Assembly: GCA_002794775.1 (NCBI GenBank)
Contig: NBAY01000025.1
Span: forward strand, 1 to 64,000
DNA: 64,000 nt
Origin: Porodaedalea pini
Lineage: Eukaryota; Basidiomycota; Agaricomycetes; Hymenochaetales; Hymenochaetaceae
Direction: 5' to 3'
Part shown: in pieces, positions 34,324 to 45,252 of the stretch
How positions within the stretch are numbered: position 1 is the stretch's first letter
Layout of the letters: every line of letters begins with the position of its first letter
The notes under the pieces: model-generated
Database searches by the model: none
Told to the model about the DNA's origin: nothing
The model's input: the letters and a program-made list of their open reading frames with translations, nothing else
Made by a program: the position numbers and the translations under genes

Positions 34324-35757
34324 AAGCGACGAGCCTGGCTGACGCCTTTGTGTTTGCGTCCATGTCGCCTGGAAATTTGGAAAGAGAGACGATTTTGACT
34401 CGTTGATTACGGATCGTCTCGGTCTCCAGCTACGAAGGAAGGAACGAAGAGTGAGCGGAGAAGAATTTTGGGGCCACCGTTGGCGACAGCGCCTGACCGT
34501 GCTGATGTTCTTGTTCTACGATGATCGAGTGTTTTGCGCCCCAGCTCGGGCGCCGCAGAAGGGTGTCCACTGAGATTCTGGAGCCTACGAACAGATAGTC
34601 GATTAACAAAGGTAGACAAAATCAAGTCTCGAGCAGCTGCCATAGAAATGAGAGGGGTTTGCCATGTGATCAGATTTTATGTCTCTAAATATTGCCCAAC
34701 CGGTCATCTGCACAACCTGCGCTCAACTTAGCCACTCAGAGTCAGAGCCGAAATGTGTATTTGAAAGTTGTCTTCACACTTGCACACGCTCTGCCTCAAC
34801 TTCAAGCATGGATGTCGAGATATATATGTCTGTTACCGTTTGCTGGCGTTGTATCGCGAAGACGCACAGAAACTGGAATCGCTGAAGACGGCTGATCGAT
34901 CAGTGACAATGAAAGTTTAGAGGATGGCGACTGGGATTCTTGCTCTTGCTGGTACGTGCTGGTACCGTCATGTCGCCTCTGTCTCAGATATGTTCAAGAA
35001 CAAATTCTTTAACAGCTCATCCCAATGAACGCTGCCTCCAACTTATTTCCGCTGCCTCAGGCTGCTTCGAGGCTTCAATTACGACATGCTTTCTGGATAA
35101 TGCATGTGGTTGTTAGTGTTAAGACGAAGCCATCGGAAACGCGGAGACAAAGAAGACGAGGCAAAACCAGCAGGTGACCATCGCACATTCCTTCCTTTGA
35201 GCCATCTGCAATCGTTTTCTTTTTTTGGTGCGGACGATTAGCGGTCCTTCCTCAGGAGCTTTTAAAGGTCTCATATCGTGACATGGGCATGTTTCTAGTG
35301 TGTGAACGACACTTTTTGCCCATCCAATAGCTTGAGAGTGTTGAACCTTGTCACAATAGGATCGTGGCCTCTCTGTGAACTTCTTTCTCCTGGTTGGACT
35401 TCCGCAAACTTGGTTGTGCGTCAAAGAAACTCCAATATAGCATTCCTGCATGCCGAGCCAGGTATGAGATCTCCCAATCCTCCCAGTCAGTCGACTGATC
35501 GCCGACTTTACTTCCACTTAGTAGAGTATGCTCATCGAAAGCGGATCAACAACGTTTCTCAGTGGAGGAACCTATAGCGATGGCGTACTTGGGCTTCTCA
35601 TCGTGGCAGACCGTGTGTTTAAGGGTCTGAATCGGGATAGCTATGGGTCTCGTCATCTGTAAGACGTGGAATTGTTCATATGGTGTGACCGGCATCGTTT
35701 ATAATTACTATTCTCGCAGCTGACTCCAATGTGACAACTTTTTACCAACATATTTAA
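34324..35757. other. Intergenic
   Basis: About 1.4 kb with no recognisable gene. Short open frames on both strands have no family resemblance. Confidence 0.45.
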
Positions 35758-37334
35758 GTGTCCTCTGCAAAAGACTTGAGGGACGTCTTCAGCTCACCTC
35801 ATTCATCGATTTTTGCCTACGGCGTCTTACTTCTAGCAGCACTGGTAGCAGCCGCACCTCCTGCACCCGTCGTAGGAGTGCATGAGCTGAAGATATCATT
35901 TCCATTTGTCGGCCAATTCAACGTCTCGGGCAACGCATTTCCTGAGATTGACCGTGCGCGCGCAGCACATCACATCGCGATGGGGAAGGCTCGCGCTGCT
36001 AGCGGCCAGCCTGTAAAGTGCCAAGTATCTTTCGACATAACGAACAAAGTTGTCTCCTATGTCGCCTCAGGTCAGTCTCACTCACGCCTTGTCAGTGCAT
36101 TTCGCAATTCTCATTGTTAGAGCCAAACTGTTAGTCTGCGTCGGAAACCCGCTTATGACATACTCGCTTATCCTCGACATAGGCAGCAGCAATACCTGGT
36201 AGGTTCGTCATGGCATTTTGCAAAAACGCAAATTAACAATAGGTTTTTCAACGCAGAGTGGGAGGTCTGTGTCTACTCTTTTATCATAAAGAAATATACC
36301 GATCACTATTATAGCCGGAAAGTTGTACACTCGAACAAGTACAAGCCACTTGACAGGCAAACTTGTTTCAGTCATCTATGGTTCAGGATTTTTCGTTGGG
36401 TCAGAATGTATGTTCTTTGACTGGTCTTTTATTTATCCTGCAAAGTTCTAACAGCACTTTATGCAGCTACTGATACAGTGATGCTCACCGAAGACCATGC
36501 TATCACTGGCCAGAGCATCAGTCTTGCTGCTTTATCTGAAGGATCTGAGGGCGTGGATGGTATATTGGGAATCGGACTGGAAGATCTCACAGAGGGAACA
36601 TTGTTACTTAGCGGCTCGGCTGTGCCAACTGTGTCCGACAACCTGTTGTCGCAAGGATCGATTTCAGAAAAGGTTGTTGGGGTCTTCTTTGCGCCGACGA
36701 CATCCGAGTCTGACACGAATGGGGAAATCACTTTTGGCAGCGCCGACCTGTCCAAAATGACGCAGGACATCGTTTTCAGACCTGTCACATCCACTTCACC
36801 AGCAAACCAGTTCTTTGGGATTGACCAGTCGATCACGTATGGTTCTGCTGGGACGACTATTCTTCCTTCCACAGCTGGCGTTGTGGATACAGGAATGACT
36901 TTGGTTATGTTTTCCAGCCCGGCGTTCAATATGTACACTTCCCTTACCAGCGCAACAGTGGACGATACAGTTGGATTGCTCACAATTTCAAGTGATGATT
37001 ACGCAAACCTGGAGAGCCTGTTCTTCAATATCAGCGGTACGATGTTTGAGTTCACGAAGAATGCATAGACGTGGCTGTGTGCCTTGAACACTGCAATCGG
37101 AGAATCTATAGACTCTATCTTCTTGATCGTCGTAGATGTGAGTGTCAATCTATTTCGAATCCCGTTTCTGTGGTTTTTGGACCTAATGAATTGCAGCTTG
37201 GAACCAGTAGCGGTGAAGGGCTCGACTTTATCAACAGGATGATGTTCCTCGAGCGCTTCTACTCCGTTTTTGACACAATGAACAGTTGTGTCAGCTGTGC
37301 GACAACTGAGCACACCATGAACACAATGAATTGA
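35758..37334 (+). pseudogene. Polyporopepsin-like aspartic protease, decayed
   Basis: Family A1 pepsin-like protease of the polyporopepsin type, with small introns (the first is about 36070-36134). A signal peptide (GVLLLAALVAAAPP), a propeptide and the mature-enzyme segments LMTYSLILDIGSSNTW, LVSVIYGSGFFVGSE, GVDGILGIGLEDLTEG and VVDTGMTLV follow the family order, ending with GLDFINRMMFLERFYSVFD. The second catalytic Asp motif is present as DTG. The first reads DIG, where the family has DTG. The frame opens at GTG (35758) with no ATG upstream in frame. TAG at about 37066 (FTKNA-stop-TWLCALN) replaces the Gln usual there. Such proteases are secreted in wood-decay fungi. Three independent defects make this a pseudogene. 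Confidence 0.85.
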
Positions 37335-38387
37335 ATTGACCATCACCTCTATACCGCCATGAGTGAGACGCGTACGGAAATTTAACATTCTACTGGTGTT
37401 ATTGGGAATATATTAGGAGTCTAAACATGTCAGACTCGTGTTTGTGAACATGTTTACTAACGAAGCTCGAAGCATCTTTGACAAGCAAATAAGAAATATA
37501 TGTTGTCCTTACGGCTGTGCTCACAAATCCTCCGCCCCTTTGGTGGTACAAAGCAATGCAAAGGTACTTGAAGAATAGCCTCATGCACGGGTTGACCAGG
37601 AAAGAAGAGGCACGAGGACAAGGAGGACGAGGAGGAAGGAGGTGTTGGTGCGGGAAGCGGGCCACCTGAAGAGGTTGAAGGCTCGCTAGGAATGCTGAGC
37701 TGCATGAGCACGCAAGGGCAGGGCTTAGCAGTGACGGGCACCTGCTCCTTGTAGACCTGAAACATGGAATAGCATGCTATGATGAAGGGCAGAAAAACAC
37801 ACCTGCATCTCACTGCCAGCAGTTGAGAAATCGGGGACCTGCCCCAGCATACCGTAGCTCATGGACTGCAGATGTGAGTTCAGGAACTGGAAGCAGCTCA
37901 TTCCACCAAATCCCCTCTCTCTTTCCTGGCTGTGGCCATTATCTGCAACCACTGCTCATCTTCGTTGCCCTCGCGCATCACAGATGAGCCAACCACTGAG
38001 CTACTGTTTGAACCAGGTGCCGTCTCGAGCAGCCTCGGGATCTTGACTGTAGGAGGTGCAGGCAGGTAGAGGTCAGCTTGCATTGTCAGTGGCATCGGTG
38101 CACCCGGTGTGCTCATCAAGCGGCGGTTCTGCAGGAGAATGAAGCTCAGTGGACCGGGAACTAGGCTCTGGGCAGACTGAGTTAGGGTCTGTGCAGAAAG
38201 AGAGTGCTGTGTCTGTACCTGTGTCCACCATGGTGCGAGTGCAAGTAAGAAGACGTGCTGAGCAGATGGGTTCAAGAGAGAAGCTCGCAAGAGCGTTGCA
38301 TGTGTCGATCGCAAGGCTTGCTCCTGATTCAAAACCAGATGCATCAGAGAGCAAGGGCATCGAAAGGCTCAGTGGGAGCAAGAGCAT
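37335..38387. other. Flank of HMG-box gene, unresolved
   Basis: Minus-strand open frames (37457-37813, 37898-38344, 38073-38387) are Ser/Thr/Pro-rich and could be C-terminal exons of the HMG-box gene to the right, but no motif confirms this. Confidence 0.3.
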
Positions 38388-38813
38388 CTAACCTTGACCC
38401 TGGCACTGCGATCCCTCCGATTTGCTCAGGTTGAAGTCTGTGAGACCCACCATTTCAACTTCGCGCATGCTAGTCCACCTACCATTCGCATAGCCGTATG
38501 CACCATAGAGAGACCCATTGGCGGAGAGCGAGTTGAGCTCACTGAAGTCCTCTGAATTGACGGTCAACACAGATGAGGAGACGCTGGTGGTGCTGTTGGT
38601 GCTAGTGGTGGAGCACGAGGAACTGTTGCGAGCAAGTGCGCCGGAACCACGCACGGCTGCTCGACTTGGTCTGGTCCTGATGCTCCTTCTTCCCATCCTT
38701 CCCCTTCCTCACCCTCCCACTCACCGTCAACTTTACCTTGTGCTTCTTCTCTTTGACAGTGCGTGTGGGCTGATAGACGTACCAAGGATGCATCTCTTCA
38801 TGCTCCTTCTTGC
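38388..38813 (-). pseudogene. HMG-box transcription factor, 3' part (split by retrotransposon)
   Basis: This part begins inside the HMG box at KKEHEEMHPWYVYQPTRT, the third-helix end and basic tail of a fungal MATA-type HMG domain, followed by EKKHKVKLTVSGRVRKGK. The next good frame (SIRTRPSRAAVRGSGALARN, then a Ser/Thr-rich region ending SEGSQCQGQG) requires a frame change in the run near 38690. The upstream half lies at 45017-45252, on the other side of a 6.2-kb chromovirus. The reading frame continues exactly across the insertion if one copy of the 5-bp duplication is dropped. HMG-box factors of this class bind DNA in the nucleus, and some control mating and development. Confidence 0.8.
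38809..38813. repeat. Target-site duplication CTTGC, left
   Basis: CTTGC immediately precedes the left LTR and is repeated at 45017-45021 directly after the right LTR. Five bases is the usual duplication for Ty3/gypsy integrases. Confidence 0.95.
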
Positions 38814-39226
38814 TGTTAGGCGGGAGTCCGGGAGACGACTCGGACTGGGCAGGCCTCGGCTGACTGTCGTCTGGGACGTGTTGTACTCGAGCGTAGGCTC
38901 GGGACACGCTTACTCAGGCTAGGTTGTCGCGGAGGTAAGAGGATTAATACAAGTCTAAACTAACACAAGGGGGACGAGTCTCACCTAGGTCGTCGCGGAG
39001 GTAAGAGGAAAAGCAGAACAAGGAGTTCATGTAATTCCTGAGACCTTATATAGCGACAACCGTGAGACTATATTACCTAACATTACCTAACGAGTGGGAA
39101 TGGAACGAATGAAGGTAGTGTGGGAATGATTGTGTAAGATGGGTAAGTATAATGAAAAGGGCGAATATAATAAAGGAAATGTTAAAAGGGAAAATAAAGG
39201 AAAAGATGAAAGTTCAGGTTCTAACA
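38814..39226 (-). repeat. 3' LTR
   Basis: 413 bp. On the minus strand it contains TATATAAGG at 39052-39044, and GTTCTGCTTTT begins 33 bases after the start of that box. Confidence 0.95.
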
Positions 39227-39240
39227 TTACCCCCCCTTCA
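39227..39240 (-). other. Polypurine tract
   Basis: The minus strand reads TGAAGGGGGGGTAA directly before the 3' LTR, the expected primer site for plus-strand DNA synthesis. Confidence 0.85.
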
Positions 39241-42200
39241 AGGTTGGGCATCCCGACCAACCATGCTCGCGGTCATCGGGCTCGGTGTTGACGAAGAGCG
39301 GACGGAGTCGTTGATGAGGGATGTCGAGTTTTCGAGGTGCACCGGGATGTTTGAGGTAGAACTCAGCGATCGCCTCCTTCGCGTTCTCGCCGAAGTCCGT
39401 CTCAGGTTGCCAAGTAGGTTCATTGTAGCCGACCCACTTGACAAGGTACTGTAGTTTCCCTCAGTGCAGACGCGAGTCTAGAACCTCCTCAATCTCGTAC
39501 TCCTCCTTGTTGTTGATGATGTCAGGTGGCGGCGGTGCTGGTTGTCTTTGGCTCTCGAAGGACGGTTCGACGGCGGGCTTTAGTAGTGCTTCGTTGAAGA
39601 CCGGGTGGATCTTTTTCCATCGCTTTGGGAGCTTGAGCTTGTACGCGCTTGCTCCCACCTTGTCGACGATTTCGAAGGGGCCATACCATTTGTCAGCGAG
39701 TTTCTTTGTCGGTGAGTCTGTGCTGATGTTTCTCCCATCAAGGAAAACCTTGTCCCCAGCCTTGTATTCAACCGAAATCCCTGCTGTCCGGTCGTGATAG
39801 CGTTTCATGTCGTCCGCCGCTTTGACCAAGTTGTCCTTCGCAACCCGATGAGTCTCCTTTATGTGCTTCGCGAATTCTTCCGCCGACATGTTGGCAGACG
39901 AGGTTCGTGTTGTGTCAAAGCTCAAGGGGTGACGTCCTGTGTTCGCGTAGAAGGGGGACATCTTCGTAGCCGAATGCTCGCGGTTATTATATGCGAACTC
40001 CGCGAGGGGGAGCCAGTCCTTCCAGTCCGATTGTCGATGGTTTACGAAGAGCCTAAGATATTGTTCAAGCTCTTGGTTAATGCGTTCCGTCTGACCATCT
40101 GTCTGTGGGTGATACGCCGTTGACGGGTTGCCTTCGATGTGTAGGAGTTTGTACAGCTCCTTCATCATTGATGCGTCGAACTGCGTGCCTCAGTCATGGA
40201 TGATCTTCTTCGGCAAGCCGTGGAGGCGGAAGACATGGTCGCGGTACAGTTGAGCCATGCCTTCCGCCGACAACTTTGTCGTCGTCGGGATCGCGTGCAT
40301 CTGTTTTGAGAACCTGTCAACAAAAACGCAGATTGCGTTGTGTCCCTTGGAGTCCGGGAGTTCTCCGATGAGGTCGACCGTGACAATTTCCCATGGGCCT
40401 TCCAGGACCGTGTTCGGGTGAAGTGGCCTCGACCTCGATGCCCTCAGAGCCTTTGTTCGCTGGCAGCGATCACACCCTCGGACATACGCCCTGACGTCGG
40501 AGAACATCGACGTCCACCAGAAGTCTCGTCAGACAAGTTCTACCGTTTTCAACGCTCCTGGGTGTCCAGCCAGTACCGAGTCGTGACATTCCCGTAATAC
40601 GGCCTCCTTCATTGACGATGGCACGTATACCTTGCCTTTCATGTGCCACAATCCGTCGACCTCTGTCATTCCTGTCGGCCTCTCCGACTTGTCCTGCGCC
40701 CTCTGCGCTTCACCCACTCGTTCCACCACCTCGTCGCGCGATGTCCGCACCACTCCACGGTTCAACCACTTATCCTTGATGAATACGACCCCATCATTGT
40801 CATCCTTGCCCTGATCATAGCCCGCCATACGCGATAGCAGGTTGGCCTTGCCCATCGTCTTGCCCGACTTGTGTTCGAGGTGGAAGTCGAATTCCTCAAG
40901 TTTGGTTCGCCAGCGAGCTTGGCGATAGCTCAGCTTCTGCGCCGACCTGAAGTAGGTGAGGTTGGCGTGGTCGGACCAGATTTCAATCTTGTGGCGAGCA
41001 CCAAGGAGGTATTGCCGCCACTCCTTGAGCGCCGAAACGATCGCGAGCATCTCCTTGTCGTAGATCTCGTAGTTTCGTTCTGCTGGTTCAAGCGCCTCTG
41101 ACCTGTAGGCGATCACCCTCCACTTCCCTTCCTGCTTCTGCAACAACACACCACCGAGCGCAAAGTTCGACGAGTCCGCTTCTACGCGGAAAGGGCCCTC
41201 GTCATTGGCAATGGCTAGGACTGGAGGTGAGCAGAGACGTCGTCTCAGCTCCTCGAACACTTCCTGCTGTTCGGTCTCCCATACCCAGTCCTTCTTGCCC
41301 ATTAACGACGTCAACGGTTGGACCACCTTGCTGTAGTCCTTAATAAACCGTCTCAGCCAGTTTCCCATACCGAGGAACTGTTGCAGCTCCTTGAGGTTCC
41401 GTGGGACTGGCCAGTTCGCAATCGCCTCCGTCTTTGCCGGGTCAGCCCTGATCTCACCATTGCCGATGATGTGGCCGAGGTATTTGACGACCTTGGCATC
41501 AAACTCGCACTTCTCCGGCTTTAGGTACAGGCCATTTTCTCGGAGGATCTGGAGTACGCGCCTCGACATGTCGATATGCTCCTCAATGGTTTCCGAGAGG
41601 ATCAGGATGTCGTCGAGGTATACGATGATCAAGTTCGCGTAGATTAAGTCCTTAAAGATGTGGTTGACAAAGGCCTGGAACGTGGCCGGCGCGTTGCAAA
41701 GGCCAAAAAACATGACCGTTGGTTCGAAGAGGCCCATGTTCGTGCGAAACGCTGCCTTCCATTCGTCACCCTCGCGGATCCGGATATTGTAGTACCCCCA
41801 GCGAAGGTCAAGCTTAGTGATGTACTTCGCTTTCTTGACCTTGTCGACGAGTTCGTCAATGAGAGGGAGGGGATACTTGTTCTTGATCGTACCGTCATTG
41901 AGCTTATGGTAATCCTGGATCGGGCGTAGCGATTTGTTGGCCTTCTTTATGAAGAAGAAGGGCGACGCCATGGGCGATATCGACCGTCGAATGCGACCCG
42001 ACTTCAGATTTTCATCAAGGAAGTCCTTGAGTGACTGCTGCTCAGTTGGCGTGAGCGGGTAGATCTTACAGTCGCTCGGTTTGAAGTCGGGCTTCAAGTC
42101 GATGACATGGTCCCAGGGTCGGTGTTCTGGCAGCTTTTCAAAACCTTTTTCGCTGAAAACGTCGGCGTAGTCGTTGAGGTATGCGGGCCAGGACGCCTTG

Positions 42201-42853
42201 TCCATTCGCACCTCACTCACCCTCCTCATCTGCTCCACCTCCTCCTTCACCTTGCCTAGGTCCTCCACCTGCTTCCTTTCGATCGCACATTCACTCGGGC
42301 AGCGCGTAAAGTCAAGTGTACCCGTCTTCCAGTCGACCTCTGGGTTGTGTCGTCAAAGCCAGTCATACCCCAGGAAGATGTTAGACGATGCCAGGGAGGT
42401 TACTGCCAGGACGATCCATTCCTTATGGTGACCAATCGTAAGTTCAATGTCGACGTACTCCTCGATCAACCCGGCTTCGTTGTGTGTGCCGTCGGCATTG
42501 AGTACCGCAAGGGGCCGGATATAACGCTTCGTTTCCAGCCCATACCGTTCGACGAATCTCACGTCAATGCACGATCCCGTACATCCCGAATCCACGAGCG
42601 CGTGTGCGTCCACCTCCCTCACTTCACCTTCCACGCTGTGTTCGATGTTCAGGAGAAGGTCCAGCTGGCGTCCGCCAGTTCCTCTCATGAACAGCTGCTC
42701 ATACTCTTCACTTTCCTTCACACCGGTGGGGACTTTGTACTCAGGAAAACCATCGACGTCGTTCGCATTTATGTATTGTACAGACGGTTGGTTATATTTT
42801 AACGAGTCCGGGTTCAAAGTCCCTTGTTCTTCTAGGTCAGTCGCCCCGATGGC
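39241..42853 (-). pseudogene. Chromovirus pol (PR-RT-RNase H-IN-chromodomain) with four TGA codons
   Basis: One reading frame runs through all segments. Protease: ALVDSGCTGSCID. Reverse transcriptase: YLDDILILSETIEEH, with IKKANKSLRPIQDYHKLND. RNase H: FRVEADSSNFALGGVL, then NYEIYDKEMLAIVSALKEWR. Integrase: zinc finger at HDSVLAGHPG with CDRC, the core WEIVTVDLIGELP, and AYHPQTDGQTERINQELEQY. A C-terminal chromodomain follows (YEIEEVLDSRL, LQYLVKWVGYNEPTWQPETD). The frame overlaps the end of gag and is offset by -1, so expression would use frameshifting. In-frame TGA codons are at 42355-42353, 40531-40529, 40192-40190 and 39463-39461, each where relatives have Arg (DWL-R-RHNPE, ELV-R-RDFWW, IIHD-R-GTQF, SRLH-R-GKLQY). 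As it stands the element cannot make a full Pol. Confidence 0.95.
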
Positions 42854-43947
42854 TATGCCTGACCACTCGCAAAACCCTGCGAGTCAACGACCTCTTCGTC
42901 ATTGTCTTCTTCCTCCACATAGTCCTCCACAGTCGACCTCCGAGTGTCTACGACTTCCTCGAAGGCCGACTCTTTCATCGCTCCGAGCTCGTCGGCGAGG
43001 ACACGACGTTCGCCTGGCGCCATCAATTCCAGCATGCGCTGGATGATCGGTTTCGCTTGCGGGCACTTGTCCTTGAAGTGGCCCAACCCACCACAGATCC
43101 AGCACGCACGTCGTCGTTGTGCCTCGTTCATTGAGACGTCCATCGGCTGACCAGCGCCTCCGAAGGTGACGCCAGTTGCATCGCGTCTGTCGACGTGAGG
43201 GGCCGCTACCTGACGGCGAGCCAGGGGTGCTTGTTGTGGTAGGCGAGGAGGGGGAAGAAAGGCACGTCCTCGTTGGATAGCGCAAATCTGCTGTTCGCCG
43301 CGGTCTATTTCGATCGCCTTGTTCTTCCAATCTTCGTATTTCGTTGGGACTGGCGTCGACCTTAGCACTCCACGGACCACCTCGATGTTCATTGCTCGAT
43401 TGAGGCGATCGCAGATGACGCTGTCGTCTTTCAGCTTGGCTCGCTTAATGATCACGTCGAACTTCTGGAAGAACTCATCTGCGGTTAGGTCCTTCTGAAC
43501 CTTATCTCGGAAATCCTTCAGCGCTTTCTCCTTGCGATTCGGGTCGTCAAATGAGGCATCGAGTCGTTCCTGGAATCTTTCCCAGCTGTCGGTGAAGGTG
43601 ACGATCCCTGACGTTGTCGACTCCTCGATGTAGTTCTGCGCCCACGTTGCCGCATTACCACCCTTCAGGTAGGAGAGAGCTACATAAATCTTACTCTCTG
43701 ACGTAGGGTATCGACTTGGGTTTGCGGATACAAAAAGAAGGACTTCACGTCTGAAGTCGAGGTAATCGTCGCCACCAGTGAATTCACGTGGTCGGGCGAC
43801 GTCGATGTTTGGTACAGCAGCGGTACTAGGGCCCGCTGGGGTGTTTGCGGCTTGGTGAGCGAAGGCGCCCGCTACGATTGCCGCGATTTGCTCCAGCTGT
43901 TGTGTGCTGAAGCCTCCCGTCGACATTGTTGTTCTAGGCGTGTCCAT
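42853..43947 (-). CDS. gag: Chromovirus Gag
   Basis: An intact 364-residue frame from ATG 43947. The capsid-like region includes SKIYVALSYLKGGNAATWAQ, the FTDSWERFQERLDASFDDPN block and KDFRDKVQKDLTADEFFQKF, all typical of Ty3/gypsy Gag (retrotrans_gag). A CCHC zinc knuckle CWICGGLGHFKDKC (about 43105-43064) follows, which binds the element's RNA. The C-terminus is acidic (DYVEEEDNDEEVVDSQGFAS). Gag forms the cytoplasmic particle in which reverse transcription occurs. Unlike pol, it has no premature stop. Confidence 0.93.
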   Translation of the reverse strand: MDTPRTTMSTGGFSTQQLEQIAAIVAGAFAHQAANTPAGPSTAAVPNIDVARPREFTGGDDYLDFRREVLLFVSANPSRYPTSESKIYVALSYLKGGNAATWAQNYIEESTTSGIVTFTDSWERFQERLDASFDDPNRKEKALKDFRDKVQKDLTADEFFQKFDVIIKRAKLKDDSVICDRLNRAMNIEVVRGVLRSTPVPTKYEDWKNKAIEIDRGEQQICAIQRGRAFLPPPRLPQQAPLARRQVAAPHVDRRDATGVTFGGAGQPMDVSMNEAQRRRACWICGGLGHFKDKCPQAKPIIQRMLELMAPGERRVLADELGAMKESAFEEVVDTRRSTVEDYVEEEDNDEEVVDSQGFASGQA

Positions 43948-44591
43948 TTGTCACTCAGGGGGGATCGGTGGGAGAATGGTTGACGTCGAAAGCGATGGCG
44001 AAATCGGGGTTGTCTGATCTATCGGCGCAGGAGCCCACTTTAATCTTCTTCCTCCTTCAAGCGTCGAATACCAGAGTCCTTTCTCTGGACGCCACCAGAT
44101 AACGTATTCAATGCCTGTCTGAGTAACCGTGAACCAGGAGCGGCGTTCCTCGTTGTACCAGGAACGAGACGGGAGAGCACGACGTTGTTCCTCGTCGAGA
44201 TCTATGTTGACGATGGAGGAGGGACAGGGATCGGGTGTGCGTTGGTACCGGGGTTACGCCAACATTGAGCGGGTTCGTCAGCGAAGTTGATGACGAGGCG
44301 GTATGATCCGAGTGAGATCACAAATGATATTGTCATCGATGTTTGTACTCGTCTGGTTACCCACATCCACGTCAGGTGCATGCTCCACCAGAGGCTAATC
44401 CGGAGAGCCAGGGTCGGGAAGGGTTGGTTGGAGTGATTACTTAATACACGAACGTCCGAAAACGTCCGGGCAGGGTTGAGGGTTGTCGTTTAGGGGGTTT
44501 ACACGTCAGGTCCTTCGAGGGGAGTACTCCTCTAGACCGAGTGAGGGCGAGTCGACAGCGACGACGTACGCTGGAGATGAGCCTGGGTGAG
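43948..44591 (-). other. Chromovirus 5' untranslated leader
   Basis: About 640 bases lie between the primer-binding site and the gag ATG. No coding signal is evident; packaging signals would be expected here. Confidence 0.6.
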
Positions 44592-44602
44592 GTTCTGCTT
44601 TT
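44592..44602 (-). other. Self-priming type primer-binding site
   Basis: The sense strand reads AAAAGCAGAAC one base inside the 5' LTR. It is the exact reverse complement of GTTCTGCTTTT in the LTR (44809-44799), whose first base lies 33 bases after the start of the TATATAAGG box (44842-44834), where transcription should start. Tf1/sushi elements prime from the first 11 bases of their own mRNA in this way. I recognised no tRNA 3' end in the site. Confidence 0.75.
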
Positions 44603-44603
44603 A

Positions 44604-45016
44604 TGTTAGGCGGGAGTCCAGGAGACGACTCGGACTGGGCAGGCCTCGGCTGACTGTCGTCTGGGACGTGTTGTACTCGAGCGTAGGCTCGGGACACGCT
44701 TACTCAGGCTAGGTTGTCACGGAGGTAAGAGGATTAATACAAGTCTAAACTAACACAAGGGGGACGAGTCTCACCTAGGTCGTCGCGGAGGTAAGAGGAA
44801 AAGCAGAACAAGGAGTTCATGCGATTCCTGAGACCTTATATAGCGACAACCGTGAGACTATATTACCTAACATTACCTAACGAGTGGGAATGGAATGAAT
44901 GAAGGTAGTGTGGGAATGATTGTGTAAGATGGGTAAGTATAATGAAAAGGGCGAATATAATAAAGGAAATGTTAAAAGGGAAAATAAAGGAAAAGATGAA
45001 AGTTCAGGTTCTAACA
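44604..45016 (-). repeat. 5' LTR
   Basis: 413 bp with TATATAAGG on the minus strand at 44842-44834. Compared with the 3' LTR it differs at 44620, 44719, 44822-44823 and 44896, always at a CpG in one copy. Confidence 0.95.
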
Positions 45017-45252
45017 CTTGCGCTGCTTTGTGAGGTCATCCCAGTACATGTGTTCCTCCATGGAGAGTGAGCGCCGCTGCTAGGAGATCATCTTGGACAG
45101 GTCAGCCTGGAGGGTTGCCCTCAGACGCCGCTGCAGCCTCTGCCTCATTCTTCTTGAGGCAGCACTCCTGGTGGAAGAGGATGAACATGTTCTCCGGCCA
45201 CTTGATGTATCCCTTACCGTCTTGCTTGAGTTTCAACTGATAGCTGTGGACT
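45017..45252 (-). pseudogene. HMG-box transcription factor, 5' part of HMG domain
   Basis: The minus strand reads QDGKGYIKWPENMFILFHQE, then CCLKKNEAEAAAASEG and QADLSKMIS-stop-QRRSLSMEEH, then MYWDDLTKQRK, ending at the retrotransposon. This is the N-terminal two-thirds of a MATA-type HMG box. The stop is TAG (about 45082) where the family has Gln. The Trp usual two residues later (SQQWRSLS) is Arg. The other third is at 38813-38760. An acceptor-like CTCTAG lies near 45253; earlier exons were not identified. The gene therefore has its own nonsense codon besides the 6.2-kb insertion, so it may already have been dead. Confidence 0.8.

Larger units (their letters stand above)
38814..45016 (-). 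mobile_element. Ty3/gypsy chromovirus LTR retrotransposon (6203 bp)
   Basis: Two 413-bp LTRs (38814-39226 and 44604-45016) begin and end with TGTTAG/CTAACA and are flanked by CTTGC on both sides. The element reads on the minus strand: 5' LTR at the right, primer-binding site 44592-44602, gag, pol (protease, reverse transcriptase, RNase H, integrase, chromodomain), a polypurine tract, then the 3' LTR at the left. The LTRs differ at five bases in four places, so the insertion is young. It carries four in-frame TGA codons in pol. It sits inside an HMG-box gene, and its chromodomain class usually targets particular chromatin. Confidence 0.97.

Noticed and set aside
39461..42355. TGA read as a sense codon (code change or readthrough) because it replaces Arg so often
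   Set aside because: Intact genes here end normally, including one at TGA (zinc-cluster gene), Trp is coded by TGG, and the decayed genes also contain TAG and TAA. CpG transition explains the pattern more simply.
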